Assembly: GCA_027619145.1 (NCBI GenBank)
Contig: JAQCGA010000166.1
Span: forward strand, 1 to 7,906
DNA: 7,906 bases
Source of the DNA: a bacterium
Lineage (GTDB): Bacteria > Latescibacterota > UBA2968 > GCA-2709665
Direction of reading: 5' to 3'
Made by a program: the position numbers and the translations under genes. The notes under the pieces were generated by a model. The model did no database searches, was not told where the DNA came from, and saw nothing but the letters and a program-made list of their open reading frames with translations. Positions 1-5,732 of the stretch are shown one piece after another; position 1 is the first letter of the stretch; each line of letters starts with the position of its first letter.

Positions 1-828
1 CCGGGCCTTTTTTTCAACCGGGGCGAAGCGTTTGATTTGCAGGGCACCCTTTTCGATCAGGGCCATTTCGCCCGGTTCAAGCGTATGGATGTCTTCTATG
101 CCCAGGTTGGTGAGCGCTGTGGATTCGTTGGCAGCGGCGAATAAGCGGCCTTTGAGGCCCCAGCACATGGGGCGGAAGCCCAGGGGGTCCCGGGCAACAA
201 CCATCCGGCCCAATGCGTCCAGGAATGCGATATTGTAGGCCCCGTCGAAATCGCGGGTGAGGGAGGTCATTACTTTGACGAGGTCCGGAGCTTTTTCTCC
301 TCGCAGACGATAAGCGAGGGTGTGCATAATGATTTCTGTATCTGTGTTGAGCGTGAAGTGATATCCGCGTTTGGAGAGCAGGCGCTCGCGCAGTTCTGTG
401 TAGTTGGCCAGGTTTCCGTTGAAGGCCATGCCGAACCACTTCCACAGGCGACCGTGTTGCCGTTCGAAGGGCTGGACGTAGCGGATGTCATCTTCTTCGC
501 CGCTGGTAGCATACCGTGTATGGCCAATGGCCGCCTGCCCGGCGTATTTGGTGAGGAGGGAGCGGTACTTGCCCGGGTGAGACATACGAAAGACTTCGTT
601 GACCAGGCCTATGTCTTTGAAGGTGCTCAGGATTTGTGGTCGGTCCAGATTGTAGGTGGTAATACCAGCGGCGAGCTGGCCACGGTTTTGTAAATCCAGC
701 AACATGCCTGGCATGAGGGTGGTTACATTTTCAGGCGGACCTGGTTTTTCACCGGTCTGTCCCTCTGGCAATGTGTCCAGCCAGTAGAGGGCGGCTACGC
801 CACATTCGTGGTAAATTTCATCTGTCAT
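1..828 (-). CDS. purF: Amidophosphoribosyltransferase (PurF type), N-terminal glutaminase half, runs off the left edge
   Basis: The first 276 residues of a class II glutamine amidotransferase are present; the frame is still open at the left edge. PurF makes phosphoribosylamine from PRPP and glutamine, the first committed step of cytosolic purine synthesis. The visible part is the Ntn-hydrolase domain that releases ammonia from glutamine. The likely nucleophile is Cys9 (HECGVAAL), so eight residues would have to be removed to free it. Other family marks are GHTRYATSG (102-110), FNGNLAN (136-142), TDTEII (162-167), DFDGAYNI (193-200), ARDPLGFRP (212-220) and EPGEMALI (251-258). The LLDLQNRGQLAAG block and overall wording fit a PurF subfamily better than GlmS, GltB or AsnB, but the phosphoribosyltransferase half that would prove it lies outside the window. 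The ATG at 826-828 is chosen because the Cys follows closely; no clear Shine-Dalgarno precedes it. The gene has its own promoter candidate and is separated from the upstream operon by a hairpin. Confidence 0.85.
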   Translation of the reverse strand, partial: MTDEIYHECGVAALYWLDTLPEGQTGEKPGPPENVTTLMPGMLLDLQNRGQLAAGITTYNLDRPQILSTFKDIGLVNEVFRMSHPGKYRSLLTKYAGQAAIGHTRYATSGEEDDIRYVQPFERQHGRLWKWFGMAFNGNLANYTELRERLLSKRGYHFTLNTDTEIIMHTLAYRLRGEKAPDLVKVMTSLTRDFDGAYNIAFLDALGRMVVARDPLGFRPMCWGLKGRLFAAANESTALTNLGIEDIHTLEPGEMALIEKGALQIKRFAPVEKKAR

Positions 829-879
829 AAGGATTCGTGGGAAAAAGACGTTCGATGCGATTGAATCAGGCAGGGTGTG

Positions 880-907
880 AATATAAACACGAATGGGGGC
901 TTGTCAA
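880..907 (-). promoter_or_regulatory. Sigma-70-type promoter candidate for the purF-like gene
   Basis: On the minus strand a full-consensus -35 TTGACA (902-907) is followed by a 16-base spacer and -10 TATATT (880-885, five of six matches). Transcription would start near 872-875, leaving a leader of about 45 bases before the ATG at 828. It lies just downstream of the hairpin that ends the previous operon, so purF probably has its own promoter. Sequence match only. Confidence 0.7.
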
Positions 908-921
908 CCGGAACCTGGAAA

Positions 922-967
922 ATAGAACACAAAAGGACACCTGGAAAGGTGTCCTTTTGTGTTCTAT
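922..967 (-). terminator. Perfect 21-bp stem-loop, probable terminator of the two-component operon
   Basis: Two 21-base arms (922-942 and 947-967) are exact reverse complements around a four-base loop (GGAA on the plus strand, TTCC on the minus). It starts 17 bases after the TAA of the NtrC-family gene (985-987) and ends about 15 bases before the -35 of the purF promoter, which is where a terminator should be. On the minus strand only a short T run (TATTTTCC) follows, so the U tract is weak. The stem is longer than most intrinsic terminators, and part of the motif (ACCTGGAAA) recurs at 913-921 and 939-947. A folded mRNA end, or a remnant of a small palindromic repeat family, are alternatives. 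Confidence 0.65.
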
Positions 968-984
968 GCAGCAATGTGAATACG

Positions 985-2397
985 TTATTCGTTCTGATCT
1001 TCTGACGGATCTTCTGCGTCAGAACCTTTTCGGTAAATGCCGGCCATGCCGTATTCGTGCAGTTTGTTGCGCAGGGTCCGGGAGCTGATGCCGAGCAGAT
1101 CTGCGGCCTGGGTGCGGTTTCCGTTGCACGATTCCAGGGTTTTGAGGATGAGTTTCTGCTCCATTTCTCGCACGGTTTGGCCCACCTGCATACTGTCGCT
1201 TTCGCGGCGGGTGCCGGTCTTTCCAGTGAGCACGTCCAGGGGCAGGTGTTCCTCGCCGATTTGTTTGTTCTGGCAAATGACCACGGCGCGTTCGATATAG
1301 TTTTCAAGTTCTCGTACGTTGCCGGGCCAGTTGTACGCCGTGAGCAATTCCATTGCTTTTTCGGAGAGGCCGGAAATTTCTTTTTCGTTTTCCCGGTTGT
1401 ATTTGTTCAGAAAGTGGTTTACCAGGAGCAGGACGTCTTCTTTGCGCTCGCGCAGCGCGGGCATGGATAAAGGGATGACGTTGAGGCGGTAATACAGGTC
1501 TTCGCGGAATGCGCCCTTTTCAATTTGTTCCAGCAGGTTCCGGTTGGTGGTGGCCACAATGCGTACGTCTATTTTGATGGGGGCACCGCTGCCTACGCGC
1601 TCAAACTCGCGTTCCTGGAGTACACGCAGAAGCTTGGCCTGTAGACCAGGATCAATCTCGCTGATTTCATCCAGGAGTAATGTGCCACCGTCGGCCAGTT
1701 CAAAGCGGCCGCGGGTTTGTTTGATGGCACCGGTAAAGGCACCTTTTTCGTGGCCAAACAATTCACTTTCGATGAGGTCTGGCGGGAGGGCCGCGCAGTT
1801 GAGTTTCACAAAAGGGTTGCTTTTGCGCGGGCTGTTGTAGTGGATGGCCCGGGCCACCAGTTCTTTTCCGGTTCCGCTTTCGCCGGCAATCAGGACGGTA
1901 GAGCGGCTTTTGGCTACGGTTTTGACCATTTCGAAAATATCTTCGATGCTCCGGCTTTTTCCCACCATATTGCCAAAACTGTACCGGTCCTGGAGTTCAG
2001 ATTTGAGGCGCTGATTTTCTTGTTTGAGTTGCTGGCTTTCCAGGGCACGGGCAACGCGGATTTCGATTTCCTCAAGCGAACATCCTTTCTCCAGATAATC
2101 GAACGCGCCTTTTGCCATGGCGTCTACGGCATTGGCTACGGTGGCGTGGGCGGTAATCATCATCACGCGGGCGTCGGGCTGGAGCCGGGTGGCGTGTTCG
2201 AGCACCTGCATGCCGTCCATGCCGGGCATCCGGATGTCCGAGAGGACAAGATCATATTCGGCCTCTTCCATACGCTGTACAGCTTTGGGGCCACCATCTA
2301 CTGCATCTACTTCGTGTTTGCCGCGGTCCAGGGCTTCTTTTAAGAAGTCCCGGAAGAGGGGGTCGTCGTCTACAACCAGGATTCGTTTTGCCGACAT
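985..2397 (-). CDS. NtrC-family sigma-54-dependent response regulator (receiver, AAA+, Fis-type HTH)
   Basis: The protein is 470 residues with the complete NtrC layout. The N-terminal receiver (about 4-120) has the acidic pocket VDDD, phospho-acceptor Asp54 (LSDIRMPGMDG), Thr82 and Lys104. The AAA+ domain (about 143-370) has Walker A GESGTGKE (172-179), the sigma-54 contact loop GAFTGA (219-224), Walker B LLLDE (240-244), FREDLYYRLNV with the arginine-finger region (297-307) and WPGNVREL (357-364). The C-terminal Fis-type helix-turn-helix is about 418-450 (NRTQAADLLGISSRTLRNKL). When phosphorylated it should oligomerise on upstream sites and drive open-complex formation by sigma-54 RNA polymerase. 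The usual KPF after the receiver lysine is KGC here, which is odd. AAGGTGA six bases before the ATG supports the start. It lies 67 bases after the kinase gene, its likely partner. Target genes cannot be read from the window; FlgR/FlrC-like flagellar control and NtrC- or AtoC-like control are both possible. Confidence 0.95.
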   Translation of the reverse strand: MSAKRILVVDDDPLFRDFLKEALDRGKHEVDAVDGGPKAVQRMEEAEYDLVLSDIRMPGMDGMQVLEHATRLQPDARVMMITAHATVANAVDAMAKGAFDYLEKGCSLEEIEIRVARALESQQLKQENQRLKSELQDRYSFGNMVGKSRSIEDIFEMVKTVAKSRSTVLIAGESGTGKELVARAIHYNSPRKSNPFVKLNCAALPPDLIESELFGHEKGAFTGAIKQTRGRFELADGGTLLLDEISEIDPGLQAKLLRVLQEREFERVGSGAPIKIDVRIVATTNRNLLEQIEKGAFREDLYYRLNVIPLSMPALRERKEDVLLLVNHFLNKYNRENEKEISGLSEKAMELLTAYNWPGNVRELENYIERAVVICQNKQIGEEHLPLDVLTGKTGTRRESDSMQVGQTVREMEQKLILKTLESCNGNRTQAADLLGISSRTLRNKLHEYGMAGIYRKGSDAEDPSEDQNE

Positions 2398-2403
2398 TCG
2401 AGA

Positions 2404-2421
2404 TCACCTTTTGAAAAAAGG
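2404..2421 (-). promoter_or_regulatory. Ribosome binding site of the NtrC-family gene within a small hairpin
   Basis: The minus strand carries AAGGTGA (2404-2410) six bases before the ATG at 2395-2397. Directly upstream, CCTTTT (2416-2421) is complementary to AAAAGG (2407-2412) across a three-base loop. The stem would cover the AGG of the Shine-Dalgarno. With mostly A-U pairs it is weak and may only tune translation. Confidence 0.45.
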
Positions 2422-2429
2422 CAGAGGGA

Positions 2430-2463
2430 AATTGTCTATGGACAATCGGTCCATGGACGAATT
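2430..2463 (-). repeat. Two near-identical 10-bp palindromic boxes forming an intercistronic hairpin
   Basis: The kinase-regulator gap holds GTCCATGGAC (2449-2458, a perfect palindrome) and GTCCATAGAC (minus strand, 2434-2443), five bases apart and flanked by AATT on both sides. Because each box is a near-palindrome, the two can also pair with each other into a stem of about 14 bp with one mismatch and one bulge. No T run follows, so it does not look like a terminator. It could be an RNA processing or stability element, or a tandem protein-binding site; the sequence does not decide. Confidence 0.5.
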
Positions 2464-2464
2464 G

Positions 2465-3712
2465 TTACCGAGGGATCAAGATTGTAAATGTGGCACCCTG
2501 GTGAGCCGTACTTTCTACCAGGATGTCTCCGCCGTGCGCTTCAATGACTTTTTTGGCTGTGGCCAGACCCAGTCCGTTGCCGTCTTCTTTGGTGGTGAAA
2601 AATGGCATGAAGAGTTTGGCTTTTACTTCATCGGTCATTCCCAAACCGGAATCGGTTACAGTAAGGGCGACGCAGGGTTTGTTGAGATCGGTTTGCTGGG
2701 CCAGGTTCATTTCTAAAATGCCAATGCGAATCCTGCCGCCGCTGGGCATTGCCTGCACAGCGTTGTGCAAGAGGTTGAGTAGGATTTGCTGGACCTGTTC
2801 AGGGTCTGTGTTGCAAGGGATCTCCTCGGGTCCATAGATGCGTTCCAGCTCAATTTCGTCCAGCCGTGTGCCGGCGTCAATTTCGAAGAAGCCGAGGCAG
2901 TCTTCCACGACTTCCACGATGTTGACAGGCCGCAGGTTCAACTGGAGGGGGCGTGTGTAGTTGAGGAGATTGGTGACCATGCTGTTGAGGCTGGTAACCC
3001 CTTCCATGATTTTTTTTACCAGGCGCCTGCGGGGGTCGTCCACGTCCAGGTCGCGTTCCAGCAGGCCTGCAAAGCCGCCAATCCCACCCAGTGGATTTCG
3101 GATTTCGTGTGCCACTGTGGCCGCCATTTCTCCCAGGGCTGTAAGGGTGCTTACGCGGCTGGCCTGTTTGGAGAGTTCCTGGATTTTAGAAATGTCCTCA
3201 AATGTTTCTACCGCGCCCATAATTTCACCGGATGCATCGTGCAAACAGAGGGTACTGTATTGCACGGGTGTTTTTCCGCCGTCCGGATGGAGCAAGATCT
3301 TTTCACGGCCCTGTACGGACATTCCGGAAGCCAGGGTGTGTAGAAGATCTGCCGAGGCGTTGCCTAGAAGTTCTGCACAGGGTTTTCCTATGGCCTCGTG
3401 CGAAGACACCTGGAGGATCGCAGTTGCCGCGCGATTCAGACGGCTGATATTGCCTTTGGTGTCTATTGCAAGAACTCCGCTACCCAGACTTTCCAGCGTG
3501 TTGTGCAGGTACGCACTCAGGTGTTCTTTTTCGGCAAGGTTCTGCTGGAGTTGGTTGTTGGTTTCTTCGAGCTCGTGGTTGAGGGCCTGTACCCGTGATT
3601 CCAGGCTGTGGTACGCAACTTCGAGCCGGGTGAGCGTATCTCCGAATGTGGCACAGGATTGGGTGACCGTTTCCAGGTTTGACAACGTGGGGGTTTGCCG
3701 GGTTTTTGACAT
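2465..3712 (-). CDS. Soluble PAS-domain sensor histidine kinase (NtrB/AtoS/FlgS-like)
   Basis: The protein is 415 residues with no signal peptide or membrane segment, so it should sense something in the cytosol. The order is an N-terminal coiled coil (about 28-68), one PAS domain (about 69-178, opening LHNTLESLGSGVLAIDTKGNI), a dimerisation/phosphotransfer helix with His202 (VAHEIRNPLGG), and a catalytic ATPase domain. The last has N box LLNLLHNAVQAM (311-322), G1 DSGLGM (354-359), F box FMPFFTTK (368-375) and G2 GNGLGLATA (378-386). All motifs needed for autophosphorylation are present. It sits between a stand-alone receiver protein and a sigma-54 activator in one operon and probably phosphorylates one or both. 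Cytosolic PAS kinases paired with sigma-54 activators are known from nitrogen control (NtrB) and flagellar hierarchies (FlrB, FlgS); which applies is not shown. An AAGGA about 11 bases before the ATG (3710-3712) supports the start. The gene begins 36 bases after the small upstream gene. Confidence 0.95.
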   Translation of the reverse strand: MSKTRQTPTLSNLETVTQSCATFGDTLTRLEVAYHSLESRVQALNHELEETNNQLQQNLAEKEHLSAYLHNTLESLGSGVLAIDTKGNISRLNRAATAILQVSSHEAIGKPCAELLGNASADLLHTLASGMSVQGREKILLHPDGGKTPVQYSTLCLHDASGEIMGAVETFEDISKIQELSKQASRVSTLTALGEMAATVAHEIRNPLGGIGGFAGLLERDLDVDDPRRRLVKKIMEGVTSLNSMVTNLLNYTRPLQLNLRPVNIVEVVEDCLGFFEIDAGTRLDEIELERIYGPEEIPCNTDPEQVQQILLNLLHNAVQAMPSGGRIRIGILEMNLAQQTDLNKPCVALTVTDSGLGMTDEVKAKLFMPFFTTKEDGNGLGLATAKKVIEAHGGDILVESTAHQGATFTILIPR

Positions 3713-3748
3713 GATATGCAGGATCCTTGTGGAACATCCGGGAGTTTC

Positions 3749-4078
3749 TCAGGGTCGCCTGCGGTAGGGCTTCCCGCCGATTCCGGTAAGTCGAACGCCT
3801 TTTTTTGCGGCCATCCGGTAGTTTTCTTCGGTCTGTTTGACCAGGGTCTCAAAGTCTGTTTTCAACTGTTCAATTTTCTGTTGATTTGAAGCATCTGGTG
3901 GTTCGCCTGCAGCCAGTTCTGCCAGACTGGTTTGTAACTGGCCGATGGTGTCGGCCTGTTCTCGTAAGAAGGAGATCAATCCGTCGGGCGAGGCTCCGGC
4001 CTGGAGCTGGCTGCCAACCTTTTCGGCCAGTCGGGCGGCCTGGTTGTATAGATCCAGGATTTCATTGAGTCGGTTCAT
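3749..4078 (-). CDS. Small helical protein of unknown function, FlgN/FliT-chaperone-like by architecture
   Basis: I do not recognise a definite family. The 109-residue product is predicted by eye to be almost all helix: heptad-like stretches at about 3-27, 31-57 and 65-92, then a basic Gly/Arg tail (KKGVRLTGIGGKPYRRRP). It has no Cys and no membrane segment or signal peptide. Length, three-helix layout and position beside a FlrBC/FlgSR-like pair recall FlgN/FliT flagellar export chaperones, but this is an architectural resemblance only; a partner or adaptor of the neighbouring regulator is equally possible. The ATG at 4076-4078 is chosen because GAGGA lies six bases upstream. The frame extends to an ATG at 4184-4186, but that extension is only the regulator's repetitive tail read in another frame. 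The start lies inside the regulator gene with a 17-base overlap, so translation is probably coupled. Confidence 0.75.
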   Translation of the reverse strand: MNRLNEILDLYNQAARLAEKVGSQLQAGASPDGLISFLREQADTIGQLQTSLAELAAGEPPDASNQQKIEQLKTDFETLVKQTEENYRMAAKKGVRLTGIGGKPYRRRP

Positions 4079-4682
4079 CTGTTTCCTCGCCGCCGCTTTC
4101 TTCTGGTTTTGGTTCCGGTTCTGGTTCTGGTTCCGGTTTTGGTTCCGGTGGCGGTGGACGTTGCGCAGCCCGTGTGCCGTATGCACCCGGTAGCCTGGCT
4201 GTGCGGGTGGCTGTTGGGCGAGATTCTGTAGGGCTTGCGGTTGTGCGCAGGCGGCTGGCCTCCTGTTCCAGTTCCCGCACGCGCCGCCGGAGTTCCCGCA
4301 CTTCTATCTGCAATTGTCGGTTTTTGAGCGCCCGGCTCACAGCGGCCTGTACTTCGTGCATTTTGAAGGGTTTTACAATGTAATCCTGCGCGCCTTCCCG
4401 GAGTGCATCAATTGCCGATTCCAGGCTGGGGTAGCCGGTCATAATAATGACCTGGGCTTCGGGTGAAACGCCGGAAATGTGCGCAAGCAGCTCCATGCCA
4501 CCCATGTCTGGCAGGCTCAAATCCAGCAGGACGATCTCAAATTCATTCTGGTTGATTTTCTGTAACGCGTCCTGTCCGTTCTCCGCTACAATAACTGTAA
4601 ATCCCTCGTCGGATAAAGAGTCCGCGAGCAGGCTGCGCATGAAAGGGTCATCATCTATAACGAAAAGCGTTTCACCGGCCAT
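4062..4682 (-). CDS. Stand-alone response regulator: receiver, coiled coil and Pro/Glu/Lys-rich tail, no output domain
   Basis: The protein is 206 residues. The receiver (about 4-120) is complete: VIDDD acidic pocket (8-12), phospho-acceptor Asp54 (LLDLSLPDMGG), Thr82 (MTGYPS) and Lys104 in a canonical VKPF. An arginine/glutamate-rich coiled coil follows (about 120-148), then a Ser/Thr/Arg/Pro linker and a repetitive tail of alternating Pro and Glu/Lys (about 176-195) ending in an acidic stretch. There is no DNA-binding, enzymatic or other recognised output domain, so it probably works by contact with a partner or as a phosphate sink. It is first in the operon ahead of the small helical protein and the kinase. 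The frame stays open upstream to an ATG at 4785-4787, but the receiver fold begins at the ATG at 4680-4682, preceded by a weak GAGAG, and the extra 35 residues look like read-through of the leader. Confidence 0.9.
   Translation of the reverse strand: MAGETLFVIDDDPFMRSLLADSLSDEGFTVIVAENGQDALQKINQNEFEIVLLDLSLPDMGGMELLAHISGVSPEAQVIIMTGYPSLESAIDALREGAQDYIVKPFKMHEVQAAVSRALKNRQLQIEVRELRRRVRELEQEASRLRTTASPTESRPTATRTARLPGAYGTRAAQRPPPPEPKPEPEPEPEPKPEESGGEETDEPTQ
4084..4088 (-). promoter_or_regulatory. Ribosome binding site of the small helical gene, inside the upstream coding region
   Basis: GAGGA sits six bases before the ATG at 4076-4078 and within the last codons of the response regulator gene. 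It decides the start of the small gene and suggests that ribosomes finishing the regulator re-initiate there. Confidence 0.7.
4103..4150 (-). repeat. Eight-unit hexanucleotide tandem repeat encoding the Pro-Glu/Lys tail
   Basis: On the plus strand eight six-base units of the form YYGGTT run without interruption (CTGGTT, TTGGTT, CCGGTT, CTGGTT, CTGGTT, CCGGTT, TTGGTT, CCGGTG). They encode residues of about 178-194 of the response regulator as Pro-Glu or Pro-Lys pairs. Gain or loss of a unit would keep the frame and change only the tail length. Confidence 0.85.
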
Positions 4683-4828
4683 GGCGGCTCTCAGTAAATC
4701 ATACCTTCCTTGGTAATTGAAGAGAAACGGCGGGGTGGATTGTGGGCCGTGCATACTGGGAGTGAGACCGGGGAAAATGGAAGGCAAATATTAAGCGATG
4801 GCCGCCAGGGGAGACAGCCGGAAGATCG

Positions 4829-4865
4829 GGTTGCGTGCAACGTGGGTGTTCGATTGCTCGCAACC
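4829..4865 (-). other. Possible hairpin at the start of the two-component operon leader
   Basis: GGTTGCG and CGCAACC arms (4829-4835 and 4859-4865) can form a 7-bp stem around a 23-base loop, right at the expected transcription start. It could protect the 5' end or be a protein site. I recognise no riboswitch class in the rest of the leader (4683-4828). Confidence 0.3.
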
Positions 4866-4870
4866 AGTTA

Positions 4871-4899
4871 AATATAGGCCACGGAATTTTAGAAATCAA
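4871..4899 (-). promoter_or_regulatory. Sigma-70-type promoter candidate of the two-component operon
   Basis: On the minus strand -35 TTGATT (4894-4899, four of six) is followed by a 17-base spacer and -10 TATATT (4871-4876, five of six). Transcription would begin near 4863-4865, giving a leader of about 180 bases before the regulator ATG at 4682. The gap 4683-4958 also separates this operon from the dehydrogenase gene; I see no convincing terminator in it, so some read-through from unit 1 is possible. Confidence 0.6.
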
Positions 4900-4958
4900 G
4901 CCAATTTAAGGACAAAATTTCCGGGTGGGGGAAAAAAGTTCCAGTGAGAGCCATCCGG

Positions 4959-5708
4959 TTAGAGGGTGCGTCCGCCGTCCACGGAAAGAACCTGGCCGGT
5001 GATGAAGTCGCAAATGGCCAGGCCGAAGATGGAGGAGGCCACGTCTTCGGGTGTGGCAATGCGGCCCAGTGGTGTGGCTTTCCGGTTGGTTTGCAAGAAG
5101 TCTTCCTGGCCGTCCACCCAGCGGGTTTGAACAACTCCGGGCGCTACGGCGTTGACGCGGATGTGGGGCGCCTGCCCGATGGCGAGGGATTTTGTGAGGG
5201 AAATGACGGCCGCTTTGGATGCGCAATAGGCCATGGAACTTCCTCTGCCGGTAATGCCTGCACTGGAGGCCACGTTGATAATTTGTCCACCTCCACCAGA
5301 TTTCATGGCCGGAATGGCTGCGCGGGAACAGTAGAACGTGCCTTTGACGTTTACGTTGAATATGGGATCCCAGGCATCATCTGTGAGGCCTTCCAGGTCT
5401 TCCAGTGGGACGAATTTTGTGGTACCGGCGTTGTTGACCAGGATGTCGAGCCGACCGAGTTCACCTGCCACGGTCTGTATCATCTGGCGTACGGCAACAT
5501 CGTCTGAGACGTCTGCCTGGACCACCAGCGCGTTGCGCCCAAGGGCACGGATTTCTGCTGCGGTGCGTTCGGCATCTTCTTTTGAGCGGGAGTAGTTGAT
5601 GGCTACGTCTGCGCCTTCCTGGGCAAACAGCAGGGCGGTTGTGCGGCCAATGCCTGTGCCCCCACCGGTGATGAGGGCGATTTTTCCGTTCAGGTTCAGG
5701 TAAGACAT
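4959..5708 (-). CDS. Short-chain dehydrogenase/reductase, FabG-like, substrate unknown
   Basis: The product is 249 residues, the usual size of a classical SDR. It has the Rossmann nucleotide loop TGGGTGIG (14-21), VNNAG (91-95), structural Asn120 (NVNVKGTF), and catalytic Ser148, Tyr161 and Lys165 (YCASK). The C-terminal SVDGGRTL fits the FabG group. The SRSKE stretch after the second strand (Ser40, Arg41) suggests NADP(H), an inference from family patterns. All catalytic residues are present, so it should be an active cytosolic oxidoreductase. FabG-like sequences cover many substrates, and with no acyl-carrier or fatty-acid synthesis gene nearby I do not name it fabG. AAAGGA about eight bases before the ATG at 5706-5708 supports the start. 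It is last in the unit, 24 bases after the EpmA-type gene, and was probably transcribed with it. Confidence 0.9.
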   Translation of the reverse strand: MSYLNLNGKIALITGGGTGIGRTTALLFAQEGADVAINYSRSKEDAERTAAEIRALGRNALVVQADVSDDVAVRQMIQTVAGELGRLDILVNNAGTTKFVPLEDLEGLTDDAWDPIFNVNVKGTFYCSRAAIPAMKSGGGGQIINVASSAGITGRGSSMAYCASKAAVISLTKSLAIGQAPHIRVNAVAPGVVQTRWVDGQEDFLQTNRKATPLGRIATPEDVASSIFGLAICDFITGQVLSVDGGRTL

Positions 5709-5732
5709 GGAGAGGTTCCTTTTGTCATTGGG

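Noticed and set aside
1717..2343. Open frame of 208 codons on the plus strand
   Set aside because: It lies wholly opposite the conserved NtrC-family gene and has no recognisable domain; a shadow of that gene.
2961..3767. Open frame of 268 codons on the plus strand
   Set aside because: It is antisense to the kinase gene, whose motifs are unmistakable; the composition is Ser/Arg-rich shadow sequence.
4079..4186. Upstream extension of the small helical gene, rich in Asn, Gln and Arg
   Set aside because: It is the hexanucleotide repeat of the regulator read in another frame; a good ribosome binding site supports the shorter start.
4683..4787. Upstream in-frame ATG that would add 35 residues to the stand-alone response regulator
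   Set aside because: The receiver fold starts at the ATG at 4680-4682; the added residues match no receiver and lie in the leader.
4910..4958. Possible terminator after the dehydrogenase gene
   Set aside because: Only short broken pairings (CCGG with CCGG, GGAA with TTCC) are available near the T runs; none makes a convincing stem.
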